64,000 nt of DNA from Blattamonas nauphoetae (lineage: Eukaryota > Preaxostyla > Oxymonadida): contig JARBJD010000254.1 of assembly GCA_033064195.1 (NCBI GenBank), positions 1 to 64,000 on the forward strand, written 5' to 3'. The translations under genes and the position numbers were made by a program. Below the pieces are notes generated by a model, which had not been told where the DNA came from, did not search any database, and saw only the letters and a list, made by a program, of their open reading frames with translations. This document shows positions 54,601 to 64,000 of the stretch, piece by piece (positions within the stretch are counted from its first letter, which is position 1; each line of letters opens with the position of its first letter).

Positions 54601-57143
54601 CATGCACGAGTGTCATCCCTGACCCGCCAGATGTCTATCGAACGCCATTCTGTCCACCCCCACCAGGAACGGGGAGAACAGAAACAATACAGAATCAACA
54701 TCACTCTGAAGACATAAAAAATGAGCCAAATGATGTTCGTCGTGATACCTCGCCACAGCTGTTGTTAGAACGTCTGAATGATCCATCAAACATCAAAGAG
54801 GCACACTGCATATGGGCTGATGGTCACCAACTGAGCTATGAACAAGGCAGAAATTGGCAATTCAAACCAGTCAAGCTTGCCGAACAGCCATACAAATCAT
54901 TGCAGTTTGATTTTCCAAGTATTGACATCACAGACATCACGCACAATGCGCAATACATGCTTCCTTCTGTGACAATTCAACGTTTCAGCCCTCTCGATGT
55001 TAGCTCGAATACAGTGACCGATTCTCTCGGTTCCAAACGCGACAAATGCGAATACTTTTGGCAGTGGCTGAATCGCAAGAATCCTCCCACGGGTATGGTT
55101 GCTGCACTTCAGGCAGATGAAGCCGAACTGACCAAAAGGATCCAAAACTGTGGAAACGAGACCGAGAAATCACACCTGACGTGTTTGTTGGCGAAAGGGC
55201 TCCTTCTGCGATCACGACTCTCCATCCAATCTGGAGATCTCAAAACCGCTGAGTGGTTTTTAGAACAGTCGAAGCAGCACATGGTGCTGAACGACACGAC
55301 TGAGGTGGATTGTGAACTGAAGCTCGCTCGCAGCAACCGTCAAACAACCAGCTCTCATGGATTTGCCGAAATGGAAAGAGCTGCAGCGAATGCAAGAGTC
55401 TGCTTCGGAATCAACTGGGAACAATGGATTCAGGAAGGGCACAACCTGCCAATCCTTTTGAATCCGTCATTTTACAGACTCAGATGCCATCTCAGTCAGG
55501 TTCAAGATCATGTGAATAGATTAATGTGGTATCTGGACATTCTTAAAGGTGCCCGCAACACTGGCGAACGACAGACGACTGAAACCCGAAGAACAATAGC
55601 GAGTAACGCTATTATTCAGGCGCTGAAAGAAGGATTGAGATTGCAGTTGCGGATTGCGTGGAAGATTGGCAGTGAGTTTGATGTCAAGTCTTTCAAGCAA
55701 GACCTTAATTCTCTTGACGGGACTGAAGGAGACATGGCAGTTCAATCCTTGACAACACCATTCAAGTCTCAAGAGATGCAAATTGAGGAGCTCAGCATTG
55801 CCGATATGACAAGCGCAATCGGGAACGTCCTCAACACCACCCTCAATCACTGCAACACATGGGATGCTCTTGACAGGCACCAGCACACTCTCAGCTCAAT
55901 ATCAATTCACAAGGGCGTCCAACACGACATTCGAACGAGTGCCCAGATCCTTTTACAAAGGATTACTACGATACGTGATTTGTGCCGCCATAAATTGAAG
56001 GAAACAGGCGACCATAGTACAATCAACGCTGTAAAGCAGACAAAAAATAAACTAAACCAACTTTTGCAAAAGCCTTCCAATCTTGGTGCTATTGAGGGGA
56101 ACATCGAGGACAGATCAGATCAGATGGGGATTGATGAATTGAAGGGAGAAACAGGTTTTCCTGAAGAAACAGCCACCACATTCGATGAGAAAGACTTCGG
56201 GAAGCAAAAGCATCTAATAGAAGACAATATTAAGGAGACTGTGAACACCCCCAGCGACGTAACCCGGACGAGACCATCCATCGACCCATCGCTCATACCG
56301 TTTCTAAGTTTTCTCTTCGGCCCACCAAACAGTTGGGAATCCGCTGATGTACAATCCGACAGAAGTCGGGATACCGACCAAGTTCTATTTTTCAGAGACA
56401 TCTTAGGGTCTGGAAACGTCGAAAATGTTCTCGGTGATGGAAACTGTTGGCTCCGTGCACTTTTGGATCAACTGACACCTGATGATCTGGTAGATTCTGG
56501 TATTATTGAACGTGGTCAGACCCGTCACATTGAACTGGTAAATGCTATTCTTTTACCAGATCAGAAACATTACCGAGAGCTCAAAGCTGAACTCTTGTCT
56601 AGCGTCAGAAATCGATTGGTGGAAGACATGCTGGCCGACATCAAACACTTACGTAAGTTCATTGTCAAATCTGAATTTCCTACAGAGGAGGACTATATTA
56701 AGAATCTAAAAAATGACAGGCAATGGGGAGGGGATCTGGAGTTTCCTTATCTGGCGAGAATCTTTCAGAAACAAATTGCCATTTTACGTCCATACTTCGC
56801 ACCTTCTACTTTGTATGGGGATGGTCCCATCATCACCATCGCATTCTGCGATGATTGCCACTATATCAGTCTTCGCAACGTTCCAGAAGACCTAATCATG
56901 CCACCCACGCCGGTGAACAAAGAAGAGAACAAGGAAGGAACAGCAGCACCATCCGAAGAGATGAACAAGGAAGGAGCAGCACCATCCAAAGAGACGAACA
57001 AGGAAGGAGCAGCACCATCCAAAGAGACGAACAAGGAAGGAGCAGCACCATCCAAAGAGACGAACAAGGAAGGAGCAGCACCATCCAAAAAGGCGACCAC
57101 AAAAGGAAGTAAGAAAAAGAAAAGAAAACCGGGAAATAGTTGA
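51666..57143 (+). CDS. Crinkler/RHS-type P-loop NTPase fused to an OTU cysteine protease
   Basis: Exons 51,666-52,460, 52,501-52,907 and 52,946-57,143 give 1,799 residues without a stop; introns 40 and 38 nt, GT...AG. First in-frame ATG after an upstream stop is used. Residues ~240-430: HIVTGTPGIGKS (Walker A), TWHIVD (Walker B-like), VVLLTSPAKERW, the pattern of RHS and Crinkler ATPases. Residues ~715-755: NAGFDSILLMF ... VVFLQGTAAGKHGI, like the restriction-nuclease-type domain that follows in those proteins, changed at key places. Residues ~855-870: RCAYCGTLVTKNFPDHYC, a zinc ribbon. Middle: helical repeats. Residues ~1,560-1,710: OTU protease with GDGNCWLRAL (catalytic Cys) and CHYISL (catalytic His). 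C-terminus: 11-residue repeats and a Lys tail. OTU enzymes cut ubiquitin chains; a ubiquitin-linked defence or effector role is inference. Looks intact. Confidence 0.85.
52461..52500 (+). other. 40-nt intron of the NTPase-OTU gene
   Basis: GTGAATG...TATTTTAG, phase 0, just after the Walker A helix. Removal joins MSLG to EVKTARHGEPSFIF and is required to keep the frame. Confidence 0.75.
52908..52945 (+). other. 38-nt intron of the NTPase-OTU gene
   Basis: GTATCTTCGC...CTCGCAG, phase 2, inside the Walker B block; joins TWHIVD to FIVHSSHIPL. An alternative acceptor 15 bases downstream (TTCACAG, 52,960) would also keep the frame. Confidence 0.7.
56964..57096 (+). repeat. 33-bp coding tandem repeat
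   Basis: Four near-identical 33-bp units from 56,964, 56,997, 57,030 and 57,063, each coding NKEGAAPSKET, with a diverged unit before (56,930s). Forms the disordered tail behind the OTU domain. The near identity of units suggests recent slippage. Confidence 0.9.
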
Positions 57144-57690
57144 AATACATTGAAGGTAAGACAAATGATATGATTCGTCTATGGATGATTCACCACTTTT
57201 TTTGTTGTATGATCTATCCTAAAAAAACACAGATTTATGTAGTCAGAGTCCTCCTCATTCACAAAGTTCTCAAAAAAATCGAGATACTTCCTTTTTAGGA
57301 GCTGGGGTACGCTCCCAAGTTTTCAAAAATTTTTTCACTTTTTTTATATGAAATGAGGAATCAGTTGTGATCAACCCAAACAGTGACATTTGTTAAATTT
57401 TCGCCCAAATGATAAGTTGGGGAAATCAGTGTCTGAACTACCATTTTTTGTCTCTCGAATGCCAATTCGTTTCTGTGTTTTTGTTAACTGTGTTCACAGA
57501 GATGTTTGTTTTTTTGCACATTTCAATGATTATTTTTGTTTTGAGAGTTATCGAAGGTGAAGTGGGAACGATCACAATCATTTCACGAGTCTCTCCAGCC
57601 CCACCAGAGTTGACTGAGCTCTTCCTCGCTCTTCGGCACCACGTGTCTCACTGGCCTTCGGTGGATGAAGAGATGATGGAGAGCAGACTT
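57144..57690. other. Tail-to-tail intergenic stretch
   Basis: Lies between the stop of the NTPase-OTU gene (plus) and the stop of the armadillo gene (minus). A 103-codon plus frame at 57,409-57,720 has no family signal (PELTELFLALRHHVSHWPS resembles host kinase linker text) and overlaps the armadillo end. No RNA gene. Confidence 0.4.
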
Positions 57691-59358
57691 CTACTTCTCA
57701 AAGTTCGTCAAGGCAGGTAATGCTTTTTCCGCAAAATGTTTAACTTTCGCATCCTTGTGTGATATTAGTGAAGAGACCATGTTTGGAAGATCGTATTCGG
57801 CAGCTTGCTGAAAGAATGTTGAATCCAACTGTAGATGCGCAATTTCGGATATCTGTGCTGACCTTTTGGAAATAATGGCAAAACGTTCCACAGAAGCGAG
57901 GAGAGTAGCGAGATCATGGGCGTTTGTGATCCTGCCCAGAAAATGGGCCAAATAGCAAGGAATGTTGTCAGTGATCAGCGTTTTGGTCACAACGTCTACA
58001 CTACAATCGGATAGGTTCGTGAAAACGTACATTATTTCAGTGTAAACTGTTTGGGAAACGTAAGAGAGAATACTTTGAAAAGTGGTAAGCAACCCAGCAT
58101 CGAGGAAGGAGATAGCGAGAGAATCAGAACTGTAGATGAGATTTACGATCATCCTGAGGCAGAAGAAGAATACTCCGTCAGAGCCTCTGCCTTGAATGGT
58201 CAGAGACGATTGTTGGAGCGTGTGGAAGACAGTTGCTGCTGTTGAACTGCTTTCAAAGAGATCAGCGATATAACTTGGGGAAACATCGGGATAGTCAAGA
58301 CACGTGAGTCGATAGAGAGTTCTTATCACAGAATAGTGTTCAGGAGAATAGCGTGGATCGGTGAGGATCTTGATACAGTCTTGAAGGAAAGAAGATTCCA
58401 TCAAAAGATGTGTTCGATCAAATATTGGGCCCATGAGGTCATGGATAATCGCCATAGCATCAGAGAGTGGAGATGTGGGGTCTGATGTGTCGATTGATGG
58501 AATGGACAGAAATGCCGTGTATTCGGTCATTGAAGAGACAAGTTTCAGAATTGGAATGAGAATTGGGTTGAAGATTTGATCTGATGTTCGTCTGACGAGC
58601 ATGTTGCGATAGAAGAAGAGGAGTGGATGGAGAAATGGAGTGTCAAGACGGAGAGATGGGACAAATCGATCGATCAGACATGTGTGAGAATATATGTATT
58701 CTCTGTCGTCAGTGGAGGTCGCAGATACATTCGCTAGGCACCAAACAACCTGCAAGAATGATGAGGAAGAAATGAGACATTTTTCATGATTTCTGGATCA
58801 CCTATCTGGAAAAGTGAAGGAATCAGATCTAAAAAGCCACTGTACGCGACATTCAACTTTTCCGCATCTTCAAGAGTTGCGACATTCAATAAGATAATAA
58901 GGGCGAGATTCTGAGGGAATATGATGAAAGAATCGGACAAATACGATGAATGTTGTGATTTTTGTTGTTTGGAGGAACGATACAATAGTATCGACGCCGT
59001 TAAGACGAACAAGATTGATTTTGTGCATTGGAGAGGCTACAAGGAAGATATATGCAAAAAAATGACACATCGCTGACAAATTGTGGAGAGCTTGAGTAGA
59101 GCGTTGTGGACGATAGACTGATCTTCATTCTGGAGCTGTTCCAAGAGGGATGGAATTGTGTGTTCGTGTGTCTGGAAGGAATGAACATTTTGAACATTAA
59201 ACATCATTACAGTCCAGCATTTGTGAAATATTTGCCTCAAATTCAGCAACTTTTATCGGCGATTGATTGAAATCCCTTCTTTTTCGATTTCGGAGAGAGA
59301 CATTTTCAGAAGTATGAGGATCAGAGGGATAGCTTTCGTGATTATCCAAAGAAACCAT
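57691..59358 (-). CDS. Importin-alpha-like armadillo protein
   Basis: Five exons on the minus strand: 59,358-59,203; 59,171-59,069; 59,036-58,945; 58,910-58,779; 58,749-57,691. Introns of 31, 32, 34 and 29 nt all are GT...AG and keep the frame, giving 513 residues, the usual length of importin alpha. N-terminus: SLRNRKRRDFNQSPIKVAEF, like the basic importin-beta-binding stretch. Repeats: HTIPSLLEQLQNEDQSIVHN, LVRLNGVDTIVSFLQTTKI, NLALIILLNVATLEDAEKL, then FQIGDPEIMKN joined to VVWCLANVSATSTDDREYI (the W-x-L-x-N of armadillo NLS pockets). Role: carries nuclear proteins through the pore. The start ATG at 59,358 is chosen because the kinase gene begins 89 bp away on the other strand. Confidence 0.75.
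58750..59202 (-). other. Four micro-introns of the importin-alpha-like gene
   Basis: On the minus strand: 59,202-59,172 (31 nt, phase 0), 59,068-59,037 (32 nt, phase 1), 58,944-58,911 (34 nt, phase 0), 58,778-58,750 (29 nt, phase 0). All pyrimidine-rich with AG ends preceded by C or T. Confidence 0.75.
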
Positions 59359-59446
59359 TCGATGTTGTAACCGTGCCCCGTTGTCGACGTTTGGCTCCAT
59401 TACCCTTTCTGTGACTTTTTGAAAAACCAATAGTGGTCTGATCGCC
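59359..59446. promoter_or_regulatory. Divergent start region, importin-alpha-like and kinase-like genes
   Basis: 88 bp between two head-to-head ATGs. Any promoters must lie here or inside the first exons. No TATA-like or initiator element is clear. Confidence 0.35.
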
Positions 59447-61319
59447 ATGTTCGGCTTTCTTCCCTTCGTCGCCATCCTCACAGCTGCCAAGAGCCAAACC
59501 CATACCATCAGCCTCACGACTCAAACGTTCAATAAGTAGGTCAGTGGGAACAATGATCCCTTTTTCATCTGGGTGTTTTCATCTAACATCACTATTCTCA
59601 GTATTTTACACTGATGATACTCCTCAACTCACTAAGAAGGGAAGCTTGGACAGTGTGTTTGTGAAAGTATCGGACACAGCAAACATGACACTGTCGAGCT
59701 GCACGTTCCTTGGTTCGTCCACATTCTCCTCCACAAGTGCTCTGAATGCGAACGAAGACATCTGCAGCTGGACAGGGGCAGTCATCCAATCAACCAACAC
59801 AAACTTGGATCTCAATTGGACGAAGTTTGAGCATCTTCGTCAAGGAGCGATTGAGATGATTGGTGGACGAGTGGATGTTCATTCGGGGAGTTTCAGCAAG
59901 AATTATGCGAATTTCGAAGCATTCCCATCGTTGGGAAGAAACATGCGCTGCAGTGGGGATGGGGAAGTTGTGATTGAGTCGCTGAGTGGAGGAGATGGAA
60001 CAAAGGAGCATTGAAATGGATGGATTGTGTTGGAAGAAAACTGCACGATTGAAACCGACGACATCGCTGCCGATTCAATATTCTTTTCACCAGCCCTCAC
60101 TGCAAACGAGAAGAAAGCGGAATGGAACAAGAAAACGAAGACATTCAAACTTGAACTGAAAGGGGAGTTCCTGATTCCTTGTGGATTGTCGCTTGAAGTG
60201 TTCTCGATTGAAGAGAAGAAAGAGAAATCGAAACTGCCCATTCCGCTCTCGTCTTCGAACACAGCTGACTGGACGGAATCATCGATGACGATCACACTGT
60301 CAGAAGCAACACTGTCGCAACTGGAATCGAAACTTGAATGGCGAGCTCGACTTGTGTTTGGATCAGATGTTCGCACATCGACTTCAGTGATGCTGAAACT
60401 GAGTTTGTCCGACGAACGGAAGTCGCAATTCTCTCAACACAAGAACTGGCTGCTTCCTCTGATCATCTCTCTGAGTGTCCTTCTCGTCGTCTTCTTGGTG
60501 ATCCTGATCGTTGTTCTCGTCTGTCGCCGAAACAGGAAGCAGAATGCTGAAAAGTTGTCAGCGCAAACCAAAGAACTGGATGACGCTGACATTGTGTTCA
60601 AAATGGAGCCGAACGACAACGAAGACGTTTTCAAACTACAATCGTCGGCGAATCTCGTGAAAGCACCAGACAACGCGTTCGATTGTGCCCCGTCGACCGA
60701 ACAGAAAGTGGTGCCGGAAGAGGGAGGGATTGATCGGAACGGATTTGTGGAAACTCGAAAAGTGATTCGATTTGGGGACGATGAAGAAAGGACGATCGTT
60801 TTTACGAACGACACGCTGTTCAACAGGCTGCACCGACAGCAGGGGAAGCTGACGAAAGACGAGAAGCAGCGGATAACAGTGCAACTGGCGAAGCTGGCTG
60901 AGCGAATGCGTCAGAACTTCGAGAACATCACGACACTAAGTCGGATCTCGCCGCACACGATTCTTCTGGACAATGAGAACACAGTGATGCTTCAGACGGA
61001 AGAGAAAGCGGCAGCACCAACACAAAACTCAACGCAGTCTTTTTTAGGGCTTGAGCCCCTGAGCGAGGGGCACGAGGGGAAACGGTGGCAAGCACCCGAA
61101 ATCTACGATGGAAAGGAGAAGGTGTCGGCAGAGAAAGCGGCAGTGTTCAGTTTGGGATTGATTCTTTGGGAACTGGAAACGGAAAGTGTTCCGTTTGGGG
61201 AAGTTGACTCGACGAACGCCCAGCGATTGCTTGGGACTGGATTCCAGCCAAGCACAGAGAAGTCGATGGGAATGGAATTGATGATTGTGATTGAGAAGTG
61301 TCTTTCGCTGGAAGCCTGA
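59447..61319 (+). pseudogene. Receptor-like pseudokinase with signal peptide
   Basis: Front: MFGFLPFVAILTAAKSQ, a signal peptide. After a probable ~66-nt intron (59,536-59,601, phase off by one) a short beta-helix-type ectodomain follows (MTLSSCTFLGSSTFSSTSA), with one in-frame TGA after GDGTKEH. Then a clear membrane helix (LLPLIISLSVLLVVFLVILI, near 60,460-60,520) with basic stop-transfer. Cytoplasmic kinase-like end: SRISPHTILLDNENTVMLQ in place of the HRD loop, RWQAPEIYD (APE), AAVFSLGLILWELETESVPF. VAIK and DFG are missing and the C-terminal Arg helix is cut. So a membrane pseudokinase or decayed member of a large surface family. Confidence 0.7.
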
Positions 61320-61326
61320 TGAACGG

Positions 61327-61410
61327 GTAGGTCTAGGCTCAGATCTGGAAAAGTCTAGACGCAGATCTGCAGATCGGTCTAGGCGCAGATCTGAAAGTCT
61401 ACACGCAGAT
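61327..61410 (+). repeat. Short tandem repeat, four diverged units
   Basis: Units of about 21 bp built on GTCTAGGCGCAGATCTG: GTCTAGGCTCAGATCTGG, GTCTAGACGCAGATCTGC, GTCTAGGCGCAGATCTGA, GTCTACACGCAGATCT. Directly behind the kinase-like gene. Confidence 0.75.
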
Positions 61411-61619
61411 CTCTTTTGTTTCGTTGATACAACACCTTATAGAACCTTTTGAGAAGAATAAATGATGTGAAATGATGAAATAATAGATTAGGGTCAAAAG
61501 AAGAGAGGTATTGATGAAACGGGATTCTGGTCGAGTTGAAGAATGGAAAAAGGGGTATGATCACGACGAGAAATGTGACTGACTCAAAAGTCTGGGGAGA
61601 TGAAATGTGTGGATCGTCT

Positions 61620-62361
61620 TCACAGTTCCGACAGGCTGATATCTCCTCTTTCCGCTTCGTTAGACCTTGTCGTTTGATCATCGTGCATCTCCGTCCGTTT
61701 TGGGGCAGCGGCCACTGGCTTGTCGAACCCCACCCGCTGAGCAATAGTGTTGAGGATGTGCAGCTCCGGTTCGATGTCGCTTTTCTTCGTGTCTTTCTGG
61801 TGTTCTCACATACCTTACGAGAATGTAGGAGAGATCATCAAATGCTGCGACGGAGTGGAAGGCGACGAGGCCAGCTGACGACGGGAAAGAGTGAGGAGAG
61901 AAGAGAATGACATACCCACAACTCGACGTTCTTGATTGCTCTGGCTATGGCGAGGGAGGAGAATGGGCTTCTTATGTTCGAGTGCTTGTAAAAACTGACG
62001 AAGGCAATGAAAAGGCAAAAAAAACCTCTGTTGACTGCGGCAAGTGCATACTTTGAGACTCTCTGCTTATCGTCGTGTCTACATTCATAAACGAATGCTC
62101 AACATCAAAGATTTTGAGTCGAGCGTCTACAATTAATAAGGACTTCAAAACCTGCCCTGCTCCTTTTTCCCCTCCAAGACAAGTCGGTGATCGTAATGAT
62201 GGGAGTGGGATGGGTGAGCTGGATGGAGATGATGGTTCGAAGCCAAAGTTGAAAACGATCTGCCAATGTGAAGTCAATTCAGAAGAAAAGAGCGGCGCTG
62301 TTGTCCACGCGGTGTATAAATGTGGAGAAATGTCTTCCTCTTCAGAATCGGACAGATCCAA
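61620..62361 (-). CDS. Unrecognised gene with three micro-introns (front uncertain)
   Basis: Minus-strand exons: up to 62,026, 61,994-61,916, 61,874-61,819, 61,796-61,620. Introns 31, 41 and only 22 nt, all GT...AG; the three splices close the frame: PQSTE joins FLQALEHKKPILLPRHSQSN, RRVVA continues GLVAFHSVAAFDDLSYIL, then KDTKKSDIEPELHILNTIAQ and RVGFDKPVAAA to the stop. The front has an acidic stretch (DLSDSEEEDISPH) and a Pro/Ser run, with no ATG at 62,361, so the first exon extends further right and its start is not found. No family recognised. Confidence 0.5.
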
Positions 62362-63780
62362 CGAAGGAGACGCAGAATGAGTTTCAACGTTTTGGTGTCC
62401 GACGACGGTGATGAATTGAAAGGGAAATAAGGAATACGCGATGAGACTATCGGCCCAGATAGTGCGTGAGGTGACAGATCACAATTTTGAAGGCCGTTGT
62501 CATGTGGGGGCATCATGAGAGGATCGTTGATGGCGTCTTTCAAATGGGAGATATTTGGGAGAGATGACGAAATAAAGGGTGATTAAGGTGATGTGTGACA
62601 ACCTGGGTAGGGATGTGTTGTGAATATTGGAAGCGGTGGCGAGTTTGGTCTTCCATGTGATGGAGTGTGTGGGAAAATCGAAAATTGTGAGCTGAATACG
62701 ACTTGCTTTGTCTCAAAAAATGAATTAGAAGCCACTAAAGCATCTGCAGGCTGTGTGGAGCGAACTACGGCCTTGAAATCTGTCCAATTCGAGAGATATG
62801 CCTTTGCGATCAATGAAGAATCTGGTGGAGTTGTTTGTTCTCTCCAAAAGTCTGTATGCGATAGGAACTAGAAATCTCGTCGTGTGAACGAAAGCTTGGA
62901 GATCTGATCGGTTTTGCGCTCGATTGAGTGATTGGTGAGTCATTCAGATCTGATCCGGACCAAGACAGCCGAACAGAAAGAGATGCGATTGTTGAAAGCA
63001 TCTTGAGATCGTCTGGATTCTCCTTTCCAAACAGACCAGTCAAAGGCTGCCCAGAGCGACAGACAGTTCGTCAATTTTTGTGTTGGAACGAGAGAGGAGG
63101 AAATCTGTGTTTGCAGCGATAGTTGGCTATTTTGTGGAGAGAATCATCGCTGATATTAGCAGGGACACACAGGAGCATTCGGTACGTATCACAAAGGCCA
63201 TATCGAAGATTCTCTTTGGTCAGTTGTCATTGGTTGTTGCGAGATGCGAATATAGACATCTTTGTGTATTCTTCGAGCAAATTAAAATGCCCCAACTCTC
63301 ACGTGAAATTTGCAGTGTGTCTTTTCCTAATTGCGAAGGTGGTGTTCGGTGTTGGAACGCGAAGACTGTGTTGATCGATGTGATGGGGACAAATAGAGAA
63401 AGAATGGTATTCATCTGCCGTAAAAATGAGGATAGTCCCCACTTGAGACGAAGCGAGATGAATGAGGGAGTTTTCTGGTCATCGAAGGCTCCAATGGACG
63501 GAAATGGGATCGAGAGTTTCCGGACCTATGAAGACATTAGACGAGGGGATGATTAGAACAGGTGTAAGTCAATTTTTGAGGAGAATGAATCGAGATCGAG
63601 AAGGAGGTGATCTCCTTCAAGCAAACAGCGATTTTCACACATTTTTGTCCTTGGATACTGTCCAAGAGGGAAGAAATACCAAACTGAAGATTTATGAAGG
63701 AAGAGAAGAATGAGAATGAAGAGTTGGTACTTGTGTAAAGTGTTAGTGAGAAGATATCGATGAAGAACCAACAAAAAATG
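62362..63780. other. Region without a supported gene
   Basis: Coding-like scraps on the minus strand continue to about 62,545 (TIWADSLIAYSLFPFQFITV; DAINDPLMMPPHDNGLQNCD) in two frames, probably the front of the unrecognised gene. A plus frame at 63,080-63,556 (158 codons) starts RERRKSVFAAIVGYFVERII and has no motif. Nothing else is recognised. Confidence 0.35.
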
Positions 63781-63906
63781 ATGAAAACTCGGAAAACCAA
63801 ACCGATATGTCGTTAAGATCAGCTGACACGGAATGAAAGGCAAATCAATGTACACATCCTCGTAGACGGAGTGCTCAAAGACAAACTCACCATCCAGCCG
63901 TGGGAA
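63781..63906 (-). CDS. Exon of an unidentified gene running off the window
   Basis: Reads PFPRLDGEFVFEHSVYEDVY and IDLPFIPCQ with strongly protein-like composition, ahead of a T-rich stretch that could be an intron. A pyrimidine tract ending TTTTCAG at about 63,915 looks like an acceptor, but the phase does not close. Incomplete; function unknown. Confidence 0.35.
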
Positions 63907-64000
63907 CGGTCATTCTGAAAATGAACAAGGAATATGATTGAAAGAACAAACACTCGCTGGTGAACATTCAGCTAGGTGCAGATATACGTTATGTCGAGGA

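Noticed and set aside
63080-63556. 158-codon plus frame near the right edge
   Set aside because: Protein-like in parts but no motif, no neighbours in phase and no splice logic.

Overview
This is nuclear DNA of a protist. Genes are small-intron genes: several independent reading-frame switches are resolved exactly by GT...AG introns of 22 to 41 nt. The gene content (a SPRY family, armadillo proteins, surface-type kinase-like proteins with a signal peptide and one membrane helix, many Polintons/DIRS/TA-flanked DNA transposons) is most like an anaerobic metamonad of the oxymonad/Preaxostyla type (for example Blattamonas). That identification is inference from memory of gene families, not a search result.

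Layout. Positions 1-15,064 are an AT-rich Polinton (Maverick) fossil: protein-primed DNA polymerase region, integrase, packaging ATPase, two capsid-like paralogues, small basic virion-like proteins and a Peptidase_S74-type fibre piece; most genes share a T-rich promoter-like motif just before the ATG. Positions 15,065-18,464 are a TA-flanked DNA transposon that carries a host-like coiled-coil gene and a nested 889-bp foldback element. From 18,467 to about 24,660 there is a run of SPRY-domain gene copies, mostly broken, interrupted by a CDKN3-like phosphatase whose catalytic Cys is Ser. A truncated DIRS-like retroelement lies at 25,806-27,452, then a coiled-coil gene flanked by a 24-nt inverted repeat. 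An apparently complete four-exon DDE-transposase-like gene is at 32,228-34,239.

Two further copies of the TA-flanked transposon (34,261-36,216 and 36,235-38,228) lie 18 bp apart with different cargo. A roughly 138-bp satellite follows (38,640-39,960), then an armadillo pseudogene (41,298-43,324), a whole-looking DIRS-like element with inverted repeats and an internal complementary region (44,291-49,043), a kinesin-9 motor fragment, and a solo end of the TA-flanked transposon family.

The right quarter is the most gene-like host segment: a 1,799-residue protein that joins a Crinkler/RHS-type P-loop NTPase to an OTU cysteine protease (51,666-57,143), an importin-alpha-like armadillo protein with four tiny introns (57,691-59,358, minus), a divergent receptor-like pseudokinase (59,447-61,319), and a small unrecognised four-exon gene (about 61,620-62,361, minus). 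The last 1.6 kb shows only fragments.

The best candidates for something new are the cargo-carrying TA-flanked transposon family and the NTPase-OTU fusion. No tRNA, rRNA or CRISPR was found.
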